From JACVRW01 sp038323835 (GTDB lineage Bacteria > Actinomycetota > Thermoleophilia > Solirubrobacterales > Thermoleophilaceae), in assembly GCA_038323835.1 (NCBI GenBank), contig JBBQHI010000002.1, positions 1 to 64,000 on the forward strand: 64,000 bases of DNA, read 5' to 3'. The notes beneath the pieces were generated by a model that was not told where the DNA came from, did no database searches, and saw only the letters and a list, made by a program, of their open reading frames with translations. The translations under genes were made by a program, and so were the position numbers. Within the stretch, counting starts at the first letter, position 1. Every line of letters begins with the position of its first letter. This document shows, piece after piece, positions 17,341-25,834 of this stretch.

Positions 17341-18441
17341 TCACACGGCTCGGCGCTCCCAACCCCCGAGCCCGCCCCGGATGATGTGGCCCGCGGCCTC
17401 GAGCCGGGCGAGCGCGACCCTGACGTCAGAGGCCGCGAGCCCGGCCCGCGTGCCGATCTCGTCCACCCCGCATCCAGCCTCCACGGCTTCCAGGACCGAG
17501 CGCAGGTCGGGGCCGACCGGCGCCGCCACGGCCGTGGGAGCCGGCCGCACGCCCACGCCGAAGAGCTCGTCCAGAACGTCGGAGACTCCGGTGACCGGCA
17601 CGGCGCCATCGCGCAGCAGGCCATTGGTCCCCTGGGCCATGCTGGCCGTGATGCGCCCGGGGACGGCGGCCACCGCTCGCCCCAGGTCCCGGGCGAACTC
17701 CGCCGTGATCAGGCTGCCGCTCGGATCGGCGGCCTCGACCACAACCGTCATGCGTGCGAGGCCGGCCATTATCCGGTTGCGCGCCGGGAAGCTCCAGCGA
17801 TGCGCCCCCGTTCCCGGCGGAAGCTCCGAGAGCACGAGTCCGGATGCGGCCACCCGGCCGTGAAGGGTGCGGTGGCGCAACGGGTACGCCCGCTCGGGGC
17901 CGCAGGCGAGCACGGCGACCGGCACTCCACCGCCGTCGAGACACCCGCGGTGCGAGGTGGCGTCGATCCCGAGCGCGAGGCCACTCACCACCGTGACCCC
18001 CGAGGCTCCCAGGCCCCGCCCCAGGCCGTACGCAACCTCGTTGCCGTAGGGCGAGGGACGCCGGGTGCCCACCACGGCCACGGCGGGCTCATCCCGTAAC
18101 GAAGCCAGCGTGTCCATACGCCCCACGCAGAAGAGCGTGGTGGGCGCGTCCGGCAACTCCATGAGAGACACCGGATACAGGGCGGAGTGGCCGCACACCG
18201 CGACGACGCCCGCTTCGTCGAGCGACCGGCGCTCCGCCGCGGCGGTGAAGGCCCCAATGCGCTCCTGCAGCTGCTCGTACTGCTCCCCCGCAGCGGCGGC
18301 CAGCAGGTCGTGATCGCTGAGCGCCAAGAGACCGGGGGCGCGCACCCGCCGCCCGAGCATGCCGGTGATCCGCGGCGCCAGGTGGGCCAACAGCCTGGAG
18401 CGGCGCAGGCAGGTATCGCAGGCCTCCGCCGAGCGGGTCAT
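17341..18441 (-). CDS. dprA: DNA-processing protein DprA
   Basis: This 366-residue protein binds incoming single-stranded DNA and loads RecA during natural transformation. The Rossmann core is clear: VAVVGTRRPSPYGNEVAYGL, VVSGLALGIDATSHRGCL, FPARNRIMAGL and VVEAADPSGSLITAEFARD. An N-terminal helical part (1-100) and a C-terminal winged-helix-like end (EAGCGVDEIGTRAGL) flank it. It starts at ATG 18441, overlapping the comM stop as ATGA. The comM-dprA pairing suggests retained DNA-uptake machinery, although no com pilus genes are present here. Confidence 0.93.
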   Translation of the reverse strand: MTRSAEACDTCLRRSRLLAHLAPRITGMLGRRVRAPGLLALSDHDLLAAAAGEQYEQLQERIGAFTAAAERRSLDEAGVVAVCGHSALYPVSLMELPDAPTTLFCVGRMDTLASLRDEPAVAVVGTRRPSPYGNEVAYGLGRGLGASGVTVVSGLALGIDATSHRGCLDGGGVPVAVLACGPERAYPLRHRTLHGRVAASGLVLSELPPGTGAHRWSFPARNRIMAGLARMTVVVEAADPSGSLITAEFARDLGRAVAAVPGRITASMAQGTNGLLRDGAVPVTGVSDVLDELFGVGVRPAPTAVAAPVGPDLRSVLEAVEAGCGVDEIGTRAGLAASDVRVALARLEAAGHIIRGGLGGWERRAV

Positions 18442-19955
18442 GCCGCCAGCTGCTCCCAGCCGTCGAGCCGATAGGTGAGCGCCTCCTCGACATCGCGCGC
18501 GTGGACTCTCGCCCGCCCGCCCAGGTCGGCGATGGTGCGCGCCACTCGCAGCACGCGATCGTGACCTCGCCCGCTCAGATTTGCGCTCTCGCGAGCCGCG
18601 ATCAGCCGCGCCACGGCGTCACCGTCCACAGACACCCGCCGGCGGGTGAGCCGGCCATCCATGTCCCCGTTACACAATGCGGTGGTGCCCTCAAGGCGCT
18701 TGGTCTGACGCCTTCGGGCCGCCATGACCCGTTTCCGGACCGCAGCGCTCGACGGTCCCTGGGGGCCGGCGCCGGCAAGCTCGAGCGGCGGCACGGCCCG
18801 GACCTCGCAGACCAGATCGAGGCGGTCGAGCAGTGGCAGGCTGAGCCGCCGCAGATAGCGGTCCCTGTCGGCCTGCGAGCAGCGGCAACGCTCCGAACCA
18901 CGTCCGCAAGGGCACCGATTGCAGGCCGCGACGAGCACCGGGTTGGCGGGGAACTCGAGGGCGCGCTGACCGCGCATGATGTGAACGCGCCCCTCCTCGA
19001 GCGGCTGCCGGAGAGCGTCGAGGGCCATGCGCGAGAACTCGGCGAGCTCGTCCAGGAAGAGGACTCCGCGATGAGCGAGCGTGACCTCGCCGGGGCGCGG
19101 CAGACCGCCACCGCCGACCAGCCCCTGCGCGGAGATGGTGTGGTGCGGCGCCCGGAAAGGACGCTCACGCATGAGCGCTCCGGATCCGAGACCGGCGGCG
19201 CTGTGCATCTGCGTGATCTCGAGCGCCTCATCGAGACCGGGTGCCGGCAGGATTCCCGGGAGCCGCCGGGCGAGCATCGTCTTGCCCACCCCGGGCGGGC
19301 CGACCATGAGGAGGTTGTGGCCACCGGCCGCAGCGATCTCGAGCGCCCGCTTCGCGTCGTCCTGGCCGCGAACGTCGCGCAGGTCGAGCTCTCCCGCGCG
19401 GTCCTCGGCCGGAGCGCCGGCGTCGGATGCCTGCTCGGGCTCGCCCTCGCCCCTCAGGAGGACGGCGATCTCATGGAGGTCTCCCGCTCCGATCACCCTC
19501 AGCCCTTCGACCAGAGCCGCCTCGGATGCGTTCTCGTGCGCGACCAGCATCCGTTCGCATCCCGCCTCTCTCGCGCCCATTGCGGCCGCGAGCGTGCCGC
19601 GCACGCCCCGGAGCTCGCCGCTGAGCGACAGCTCGCCGCTCACGGCGGTGCTCACCAGCGACTCACAGGGCACCTGCCCGCTCGCTGCGAGCAGCCCCAC
19701 CGCGATGGCGAGGTCGAATCCCGGTCCCGCCTTCCTCACGTGCGCCGGCGCTAGATTGACCGTCAGGCGCTTCATCGGGAAGTCGAGCCGGGAGTTCTGC
19801 ACGGCCGCGCGCACGCGCTCCCGGGACTCTCTGACCGCGCGATCGGGCAGTCCCACGAGGGTGAAGGCCGGTAGGCCGCGGCGGACGTCGACCTCCACCG
19901 TCACCCGGTGGCTGCGGACACCCTCGAGGGCGAAGGTCGAGACGCTTGCGAGCAC
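18438..19955 (-). CDS. comM: ComM/YifB-family Mg-chelatase-like AAA+ helicase
   Basis: The 505 residues comprise an N-terminal ribosomal-S5-like domain (VDVRRGLPAFTLVGLPD), an AAA+ core with Walker A VGPPGVGKTMLARRL and Walker B LFLDEL, a cysteine cluster ACNRCPCGRGSERCRC and a C-terminal lid. ComM is a branch-migration helicase that helps integrate donor DNA during transformation. GTG 19955 is taken as start; GTG 19964 is equally open. It is coupled to dprA by ATGA. The 137 bp upstream separate it from the divergent yraN and must hold both promoters. Confidence 0.92.
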   Translation of the reverse strand: MLASVSTFALEGVRSHRVTVEVDVRRGLPAFTLVGLPDRAVRESRERVRAAVQNSRLDFPMKRLTVNLAPAHVRKAGPGFDLAIAVGLLAASGQVPCESLVSTAVSGELSLSGELRGVRGTLAAAMGAREAGCERMLVAHENASEAALVEGLRVIGAGDLHEIAVLLRGEGEPEQASDAGAPAEDRAGELDLRDVRGQDDAKRALEIAAAGGHNLLMVGPPGVGKTMLARRLPGILPAPGLDEALEITQMHSAAGLGSGALMRERPFRAPHHTISAQGLVGGGGLPRPGEVTLAHRGVLFLDELAEFSRMALDALRQPLEEGRVHIMRGQRALEFPANPVLVAACNRCPCGRGSERCRCSQADRDRYLRRLSLPLLDRLDLVCEVRAVPPLELAGAGPQGPSSAAVRKRVMAARRRQTKRLEGTTALCNGDMDGRLTRRRVSVDGDAVARLIAARESANLSGRGHDRVLRVARTIADLGGRARVHARDVEEALTYRLDGWEQLAA

Positions 19956-20092
19956 AGACGGCACGCTAGGCAGCGGCGTGTGACCCGTGGGGACGCCGGC
20001 GTGACAACTCCGTTCCAACTCGGCCGGAGGTCTTCGCGAGGTTGTAACCCACGGCGCACACGCGTCTGACGACCGTCCGTAGCGTCGTCGAC

Positions 20093-20479
20093 ATGAGCAC
20101 GGGTGACACGAGAAGGGCGGTTGGAGCGGCCGGCGAGCGGCTCGCCGCGGCCCACCTGCGGGCGCTCGGGTTCACGCTGATCGAGGCCAACTTCCGCACC
20201 CGGCACGGAGAGCTCGACCTCGTGGCGACCGACGAGCGGCACCTCGTCTTCTGCGAGGTGAAGTCGCGCGTGGCCCGCGGCCGCGGTGACGGCATCGACC
20301 CGCTCGAGGCCGTGGACGCCCGGAAGCGGCGGCGGCTACGGCTGATGGCGCGCGAATGGCTGTTGCGCCGCCCGGACGGGCGTGCCCACCCGCCCGAAAT
20401 CCGGTTCGACGCCATCGGGGTGACGCTGGACCCGGCGGGCGGACTGGTGGCCCTCGAGCACGTCGAGGGGGCGTTCTAA
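20093..20479 (+). CDS. yraN: UPF0102/YraN-family endonuclease-like protein
   Basis: The 128-residue protein has the YraN core: GAAGERLAAAHLRALGFTLI, then NFRTRHGELDLVATDERHLV and FCEVKSR, a PD-(D/E)xK nuclease-like motif whose biological role is unsettled. In many bacteria yraN is collinear with rnhB and comM. Here it lies between them but on the opposite strand, converging with rnhB and diverging from comM. TAGCGT occurs seven bases before ATG 20093, suggesting its own leaderless promoter, consistent with the gene having left the operon. Confidence 0.9.
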   Translation: MSTGDTRRAVGAAGERLAAAHLRALGFTLIEANFRTRHGELDLVATDERHLVFCEVKSRVARGRGDGIDPLEAVDARKRRRLRLMAREWLLRRPDGRAHPPEIRFDAIGVTLDPAGGLVALEHVEGAF

Positions 20480-20501
20480 GGGGTGGTGGCGGGGATGCCG
20501 G

Positions 20502-21221
20502 CTATCCGAGCGCCAGCTGCTGGTAGGCGATCGACTGGAAGGACATCCGGTGGAGCGGCGAAACGCCGTGCGTCGCGATCGCGGCGCGGTGCTCCGGGGT
20601 GGAATAGCCCACATTGGTGCGGAAGTCCCAGTCTGGATGCTGCTCGGCGGCCCTGTGCATGAAGCGGTCCCGGCTCACCTTCGCGAGCACCGAGGCAGCG
20701 GCGATGGCCGCGCTCCGGCAGTCCCCGTCCACCACGGCGCGCTGCTCAAATCCGAATTCCGGGACGCCGAACCCGTCGATCAGACAGATGCCGCCGGGAC
20801 GGGCCACGCCGAGCAGGGCGGTCCGCAGGGCGTCCAGGTTCGTCACGTGCAGGCCGCGGGAGTCGATCCCGCGGACACAGCGCGACACGATCACGGAACG
20901 TGTTGCGGCCCGCAGCACGAGCGGGTACAGGTCTTCCCGGGCCTCGATCGTGTGTTGTTTCGAGTCGTTCAGGCGACTCAATGCCCGGCGATCGGTGAGC
21001 GTCAGCCGCTCGAGGTCGAAGAGGACGGCCGCCGCCACGAGCGGCCCTGCGAGCGACCCGCGCCCGGCCTCGTCGGCCCCGGCCACGTACCGGTACCCGA
21101 GGTCGCGGTCGAAGGCGAACAACCGGCGGCCGGTGGCGTTCCGCCTAGCCCGTGCCTTCCGGGCGGCCCGGGAACTGGGTCCACGGGCCGGCTTCGTCTC
21201 GACGCTCACCTCTCTCGCCAC
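20502..21221 (-). CDS. rnhB: Ribonuclease HII
   Basis: The 239-residue enzyme removes ribonucleotides from DNA. GADEAGRGSLAGPLVAAAV carries the Asp-Glu pair of the active site, and further Asp residues occur in LIDGFG and in the SRDRFMH block after SVLAKVS. The N-terminus carries a basic extension of about 40 residues (RAARKARARRNATGRR) not usual in RNase HII, possibly for nucleic-acid binding. It starts at GTG 21221, 40 bp after lepB ends. This is the normal last place of the trmD-rplS-lepB-rnhB operon. Confidence 0.93.
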   Translation of the reverse strand: MAREVSVETKPARGPSSRAARKARARRNATGRRLFAFDRDLGYRYVAGADEAGRGSLAGPLVAAAVLFDLERLTLTDRRALSRLNDSKQHTIEAREDLYPLVLRAATRSVIVSRCVRGIDSRGLHVTNLDALRTALLGVARPGGICLIDGFGVPEFGFEQRAVVDGDCRSAAIAAASVLAKVSRDRFMHRAAEQHPDWDFRTNVGYSTPEHRAAIATHGVSPLHRMSFQSIAYQQLALG

Positions 21222-21261
21222 GCTGCGCGCGATGATAGGCAGGCTCGCGGCGGAAGTTGCC

Positions 21262-21870
21262 CTAGAGAGTGCCGATCCGGCGCGGCGGCCAGTACGTCAG
21301 GAAGGCCTTGCCGATGATCCACTTCTTGGGGATCGGGCCCCATACGCGGCTGTCCGCGCTCTCGCCGCGGTTGTCCCCCATCATGAAGTAGGAGCCCTTG
21401 GGCACGGTGATCTCCTGGGGCAGGTTGCAGGTCCCGCAGGTCGCGTCCAGGTGCGCGAAGCTGTCCTTCTGCCGGTGGCCGTTCACGTAGACCGATCCAT
21501 CGATGACCTTGATGCGGTCCCCGCCGACGCCCACTATCCGCTTGATGAAGTTGGTGTCCGAGCGCGCCCTGGTCGGCCGGGGGCAGGCGGAGTCCTGGGA
21601 ATGCTCGACCCCGCACGCGTTCTCGTCCGCGCCCGCGGGCGGCTTGAAGACGATGATGTTGCCTCGCTTGGGATCCGTGAAGTGGAAGCTCACGCGGTCC
21701 ACGAGCACGCGCTGGCCGATCTCGAGCGTCGGAACCATCGACTCGCTCGGGATCCGGAAAGGCTTGACGAGGAAGGCCTGGATACCGAGCGCGAGGCCGA
21801 GAGCGACCGCCACGATCATGACGAGCTCTAGGAGGGAGCCGCCGGCGCTCTTCTGCTTGGTACCCGCCAC
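21262..21870 (-). CDS. lepB: Signal peptidase I with Cys-rich insert
   Basis: This 202-residue membrane protease releases exported proteins from their signal peptides. One membrane helix (11-35) precedes the catalytic Ser44 in PSESMVPTL and Lys110 in NFIKRIVGVGGD, and the box GDNRGESADSR is intact. Before and after the Lys box are inserts with Cys pairs (ENACGVEHSQDSAC and DATCGTC), which could form disulfides outside the cell. GTG 21870 is chosen because an earlier start would lie deep inside rplS. The gap to rplS is 19 bp. Confidence 0.92.
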   Translation of the reverse strand: MAGTKQKSAGGSLLELVMIVAVALGLALGIQAFLVKPFRIPSESMVPTLEIGQRVLVDRVSFHFTDPKRGNIIVFKPPAGADENACGVEHSQDSACPRPTRARSDTNFIKRIVGVGGDRIKVIDGSVYVNGHRQKDSFAHLDATCGTCNLPQEITVPKGSYFMMGDNRGESADSRVWGPIPKKWIIGKAFLTYWPPRRIGTL

Positions 21871-21889
21871 GGCGATTGCGCTACCAGGC

Positions 21890-22501
21890 CTAGCCGGTGG
21901 TCTCGCTGGTGTTTTCCTCTTCGCTGTCGGCTGACCCGGCGTCTTCGCCGGCGTCGGCGTCGGGCGCCGGCTCATCGGCAACCTCTGCCGCGGGCTCGCT
22001 GGTGGGCTCGCCCTCGGTCGCCGGCCGCTCGTCCACCGGCTGCACATCCAGATCCGCCTCGGCGGCAGCCTCCGCCTCCTCGGCAAGCGCCTCCTCGCCG
22101 GGGCGAGGCGCGTCGTCGGCCGGCATCACGCCGGGCTCGTAGGCCTCCTCGGCCCCGGTCCAGCGGCGCTCGCGTACGCGTGCGCCACGTCCGACCCGAT
22201 CGCGGAGGTAGTACAGCTTCGCCCGGCGGACGTCGCCGCGGGCGGCCACCTCGATGCGCTCGATCTTGGGTGAGTGGACCGGGAACGTCCGCTCCACCCC
22301 CACGCCGAACGACTGCTTGCGAACGGTGAAGGTCTCGCGCGCGCCGCTGCCCTGGCGCTTGATGACGATGCCCTCGAAGACCTGGGTCCGGCGGCGGGTG
22401 CCCTCAACGACCTGGAAGTGCACGCGCACGCGATCCCCCGCCTGGAAGATGGGAATGCGGCGCAGTTGAGCGCGCTCGAGGCTGTCGATGACGCCGGACA
22501 A
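21890..22501 (-). CDS. rplS: 50S ribosomal protein L19 with long acidic C-terminal tail
   Basis: Residues 1-115 are an ordinary L19 (SLERAQLRRIPIFQAGD, FEGIVIKRQGSG, VHSPKIERIEV, KLYYLRDRVG), which sits at the 30S-50S interface. About 88 residues of Glu, Asp, Ala and Pro follow (EEALAEEAEAAAEADLDV to DSEEENTSETTG). Codon use in the tail stays GC-rich at third positions, so it is not a frameshift product. The start appears to be TTG 22501. S16 in the same operon has a similar tail. Confidence 0.93.
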   Translation of the reverse strand: MSGVIDSLERAQLRRIPIFQAGDRVRVHFQVVEGTRRRTQVFEGIVIKRQGSGARETFTVRKQSFGVGVERTFPVHSPKIERIEVAARGDVRRAKLYYLRDRVGRGARVRERRWTGAEEAYEPGVMPADDAPRPGEEALAEEAEAAAEADLDVQPVDERPATEGEPTSEPAAEVADEPAPDADAGEDAGSADSEEENTSETTG

Positions 22502-22618
22502 TTGAGAAGGCGAGGGCTTGGAGCCCGCTCGGGGGGACAGGACGAATGCGCGGGCTCCCCCGGGGCCTACGCGCAGAGGCGGATGGTAGCGAAGGCGCCG
22601 ACCGTGAACGCGTACGGC

Positions 22619-23320
22619 CTAGTCGGTCTGGGCCGCCGGCCCTCCGGCCTGCTCGCCCCGCTGCCGGCTCTGCTCGAGCCGCCACTCCCGGATTCGGCCG
22701 TGATCCCCCGAGACCAGGACCTCCGGCACCTCGTGACCGTGCCAGTCGAAGGGCCGCGTGTAGTGCGGGTACTCCGGGGCACCCCCGAGCGCCGGGCTGA
22801 ACGACTCCTCCACGGCGCTCTCCTCGTGGCCCAGGGCCCCGGGGAGCCTGCGCAACGCCGCGTCACAAACGACCATCGCCGCGAGCTCCCCACCGGAGAG
22901 CACATAGGGGCCGATCGACACCACGTCGCCGGCCAGGTGCTCGTTCACTCGCTCGTCGAAGCCCTCGTAGCGCCCGCAGAGCAGGGTCAGCTCGGGTTCG
23001 GCCGCCAGCTCGGCCGCAAGGGCGTCGTCGAACTGCCGCCCGCCCGCGGCCAGGGCCACCACGCGCCGCTGCGAGCGCACATCCTCCGGCTCCGCCTGGT
23101 AGCGGGCCCGTAGCGCGGCCTCCACCACGTCCACCCGGATCACCATCCCCGCCCCGCCGCCGTAGGGGGTGTCGTCCACCTGCCCCGACTTGAGCGGAGT
23201 GGTGGCCCGCAGGTCCACGGCCTCCAGCCGGTGGCCGAGCGCAAGCGCGTTGCGCACGTGGCGCTGCTCCGCGAACCACCCGAACCACGACGGGAACAGC
23301 GTGAGCACGTCGATGTTCAC
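22619..23320 (-). CDS. trmD: tRNA (guanine-37-N1)-methyltransferase
   Basis: The 233-residue enzyme methylates G37 next to the anticodon of Pro, Leu and Arg tRNAs and so prevents frameshifting. The N-terminal SPOUT knot region is visible in LTLFPSWFGWF, DDTPYGGGAGMV, LLCGRYEGFDERV and IGPYVLSGGELAAM, followed by the C-terminal domain. GTG 23320 overlaps the rimM stop as GTGA. A 117-bp gap with no recognisable gene or RNA separates it from rplS; since rplS itself follows in the same direction, that gap may hold a second promoter. Confidence 0.95.
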   Translation of the reverse strand: MNIDVLTLFPSWFGWFAEQRHVRNALALGHRLEAVDLRATTPLKSGQVDDTPYGGGAGMVIRVDVVEAALRARYQAEPEDVRSQRRVVALAAGGRQFDDALAAELAAEPELTLLCGRYEGFDERVNEHLAGDVVSIGPYVLSGGELAAMVVCDAALRRLPGALGHEESAVEESFSPALGGAPEYPHYTRPFDWHGHEVPEVLVSGDHGRIREWRLEQSRQRGEQAGGPAAQTD

Positions 23321-23754
23321 GGCTCGCCCAGGAAGTTGCCGTCGACCTCGATCCGCCGCGTAGTCGCATCGAACGAGAGCACCGCGTCCGAGATGAAGGG
23401 CACGAGCCTTCCGTCCTCGAGCTCCAGCACCGCGCAGGACGGCAGGTCGACCACCCGGGCCACCCGGCCCATACCCACCACCTCGCAACCCTCCAGATCG
23501 GCGGCCAGCCACTCCCCCTCGCCCAGCACCTCTTCCACCAGCAGCGGCCGTCCGTGCAGGCCGTCGAGCGCGGTGACGCCGGCCAGCCTGATCAGCGGGC
23601 GCTGCGGGGTGCCCGCCCGACGCTCGACCGTGGTCTGGTGGCCCTCCACGGTGACCGCGATGCCCTCGGGGAGCTCGTGGGTCGCCCCCTCCACGTAGAA
23701 GCTGCCGTCCCACCCGTGCGCGCGTCCCACGCGCCCGGCGGTGACGAGGGTCAA
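23317..23754 (-). CDS. rimM: Ribosome maturation factor RimM
   Basis: This 145-residue protein helps mature the 30S head. The N-terminal domain has AGRVGRAHGWDGSFYVEG, and the PRC-barrel C-terminal domain has LEGCEVVGMGRVARVVDLP and DGRLVPFISDAVLSFD. The length is slightly short of the usual 165-180. It begins with TTG 23754, overlapping the khpA stop as TTGA, and ends inside the trmD start. The order rpsP-khpA-rimM-trmD-rplS is the standard one. Confidence 0.93.
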   Translation of the reverse strand: MTLVTAGRVGRAHGWDGSFYVEGATHELPEGIAVTVEGHQTTVERRAGTPQRPLIRLAGVTALDGLHGRPLLVEEVLGEGEWLAADLEGCEVVGMGRVARVVDLPSCAVLELEDGRLVPFISDAVLSFDATTRRIEVDGNFLGEP

Positions 23755-23984
23755 TCCACCACGTCGACGAGCACGCGGCAGTCGTGGCGCACGGCCACGG
23801 CCTTCATGACCGTCCGCAGCGCCGCCACCGTGCGCCCGCCGCGGCCGATCACCTTGCCGGCGTCGTCCTCGGCCACACGCAGCTCGAGCACCAAGGTGCC
23901 GTCGTCCTCCTCGATCGCCTCGACGGAAACCTCATCCGGCTCGTCGACGAGCGTCCGGACCAGGTACTCGAGCAGCGCCTCCAC
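23751..23984 (-). CDS. khpA: KH-domain RNA-binding protein KhpA
   Basis: The 77-residue protein is a single KH domain with the RNA-gripping loop VIGRGGRTVAALR. KhpA acts with KhpB/Jag in several Gram-positive bacteria and influences cell size and sRNA use. The N-terminus (MEALLEYLVRTLVDEPDEVSV) matches the family. GTG 23984 shares one base with the rpsP stop (TAGTG), so it is coupled to S16 synthesis. Confidence 0.93.
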   Translation of the reverse strand: MEALLEYLVRTLVDEPDEVSVEAIEEDDGTLVLELRVAEDDAGKVIGRGGRTVAALRTVMKAVAVRHDCRVLVDVVD

Positions 23985-24451
23985 TACGAGCTGCTGTCGT
24001 CTTCGCCCGCGTCGGGAGCATCCCCGGCGGACTCGGACGCGGCGGCCTCGCCGTCGCCTGAGTCCTCGGGCGTAGCGTCGGCCTCGGGGGCCTCGGCGCC
24101 GGCCCCCACCTCAACGTCCGTGGCAGCCTCGGCCTCGGGAGCAGCCTCCTCCTCGGTGGCCACCGCCGCCGCCGGCTGGGCGGACCGGCCGCCCTCGGCG
24201 GTGGGCCCGCCGCTCTTGCGCTGGGCCTTGACCAGCTGCTTGACCGTGCCGCTCGGCTGGGCGCCGCGATCCAGCCAGTGCTGGAGGCGCTCCTCGTCGA
24301 TACGGATGATCGAGGGATCGGTCTGCGGGTTGTACTGCCCGATGGCCTCGATGTAGCGGCCGTCGCGCGGAGAGCGCTGGTCGGCCACCACGACTCGCCA
24401 GATCGGATTCTTCTTGCTGCCCACTCGGGTCAGTCGGACTCTTACCGCCAT
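23984..24451 (-). CDS. rpsP: 30S ribosomal protein S16 with acidic C-terminal tail
   Basis: The first 85 residues are S16 (VRVRLTRVGSKKNPIWRVVV, GRYIEAIGQYNP, LQHWLDRGAQPSGTVKQLV), a 30S assembly protein. About 70 residues of Ala, Glu, Asp and Ser follow, ending DAGEDDSSS. Actinobacterial S16 proteins often have Ala/Glu-rich tails, but this one is long and almost lacks basic residues. ATG 24451 stands 13 bp after the ffh stop. The tail resembles that of L19 in composition, not in sequence. Confidence 0.94.
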   Translation of the reverse strand: MAVRVRLTRVGSKKNPIWRVVVADQRSPRDGRYIEAIGQYNPQTDPSIIRIDEERLQHWLDRGAQPSGTVKQLVKAQRKSGGPTAEGGRSAQPAAAVATEEEAAPEAEAATDVEVGAGAEAPEADATPEDSGDGEAAASESAGDAPDAGEDDSSS

Positions 24452-24464
24452 GAGTCGGGAGAGG

Positions 24465-25793
24465 TTAGCGGCCGCCGACCAGCGACTGCAGTGAGGGCAT
24501 CTTGCCCCTCGAGATCTGGCGCATGACCTTCTTCATCTGCGAGAACTGCTTGACGAGCTGGGAAACGCCCTGGACGGTGGTGCCGGAGCCATGCGCGATC
24601 CGCCGCCGCCGGGACCCGTCGATCATCTGCGGGTTGGCCCGCTCGGCCCGGGTCATGGACAGGATGATGGCCTCGAGGCGGTCGAGCTCCTTCTCGCTCA
24701 CCTGCAGGTTCCCGAGCTGCTGGCTCATGCCGGGCATCATCTTCAGGATGTTCTGGAGCGGGCCCATGTTCCGCACCTGCTTCATCTGATCCAGGAAATC
24801 GTCCAGCGTGAACTCCTCCTTGCGGATCTTGCGCTCGAGCTCCTGGGCCTGGCGCTCGTCCATCTGGCGCTCGGCGCGCTCCACGAGGGTCATCACGTCG
24901 CCCATGCCGAGGATGCGCTGCGCCATTCGGTCGGGGTGGAAGCGCTCGAAGTCGCCGAGCTTCTCGCCGGTGGAGGCGTAGATCACCGGCTTCCCGGTGA
25001 TGGCCCTGACCGACAGGGCGGCACCTCCGCGCGAGTCGCCGTCGAGCTTCGTGAGCACCACGCCGTCGAAGTCGACCGTGGCCGAGAACTGCTCGGCCAC
25101 GTTTACCGCATCCTGGCCGGTCATGGCGTCCACCACGAGCAGCACATTGTGCGGCTTCAGCTGCTTCTTCATGCGGGCGAGCTCCTTCATGAGCTCCTCG
25201 TCCACATGGAGGCGGCCGCTCGTGTCCACGATCAGCGCGTCGCGCCGGTCCTGGCGGGCCTGGTCGAGCGCCCACTCGGCGATGTCCACGGGGTCGCGGG
25301 TTGTGCCTTGCTCGTACACGGTCGCCCCGGCCTGGGCGCCCACCTTCACGAGCTGGTCCACCGCGGCCGGCCGGTACACGTCGCAGGCGGCCACGCCGAC
25401 GTCCATGTCGTGCTCCTCCTTCAGATGGCGAGCGAGCTTCCCGGTGGCCGTGGTCTTGCCCGAGCCCTGGAGACCGGCCATGAGGATCACCGTGGGTCCC
25501 GGCTTGGCGAAGGCCAGCTCGCGCCCCGACCCGCCCATGAGGTCGGTGAGCTCGTCGGCCACGACCTTCACCACCTGCTGGCCCGGGTTGAGGGAGTCGA
25601 GCACGTCCTGGCCCAGGGCGCGCTCCTTCACGCCGGCGGTGAACTCCTTCACCACCTTGAAGTTCACGTCGGCCTCGAGCAGGGCCAGGCGCACCTGGCG
25701 CATGGCCTTCGCCACGTCGTCCTCGGTGAGCTTGCCCCGGGAACGGACGTCGCCGAGGGCCTCCTGAAGCCTGTCGGAGAGCGTGTCGAACAT
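24465..25793 (-). CDS. ffh: Signal recognition particle protein Ffh (SRP54)
   Basis: This 442-residue GTPase binds signal sequences and 4.5S RNA and delivers ribosomes to FtsY. The N domain (1-90), G domain with GLQGSGKTTATGKLA, DTSGRLHVDEELM and TKLDGDSRGGAALS, and a Met-rich M domain (MKQVRNMGPLQNILKMMPGM) are complete. It stands 41 bp from the SPFH gene and begins the rpsP-trmD-rplS-lepB run, with its receptor ftsY only 2.3 kb upstream. The 4.5S RNA gene is not in the window. Confidence 0.96.
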   Translation of the reverse strand: MFDTLSDRLQEALGDVRSRGKLTEDDVAKAMRQVRLALLEADVNFKVVKEFTAGVKERALGQDVLDSLNPGQQVVKVVADELTDLMGGSGRELAFAKPGPTVILMAGLQGSGKTTATGKLARHLKEEHDMDVGVAACDVYRPAAVDQLVKVGAQAGATVYEQGTTRDPVDIAEWALDQARQDRRDALIVDTSGRLHVDEELMKELARMKKQLKPHNVLLVVDAMTGQDAVNVAEQFSATVDFDGVVLTKLDGDSRGGAALSVRAITGKPVIYASTGEKLGDFERFHPDRMAQRILGMGDVMTLVERAERQMDERQAQELERKIRKEEFTLDDFLDQMKQVRNMGPLQNILKMMPGMSQQLGNLQVSEKELDRLEAIILSMTRAERANPQMIDGSRRRRIAHGSGTTVQGVSQLVKQFSQMKKVMRQISRGKMPSLQSLVGGR

Positions 25794-25834
25794 GCCCGGC
25801 TGAGGCTACACGCTGCGCCGCGCCTCGCCCCCGG

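Noticed and set aside
22502..22618. A tRNA or small RNA in the rplS-trmD gap
   Set aside because: No cloverleaf or strong terminator-linked structure could be drawn.
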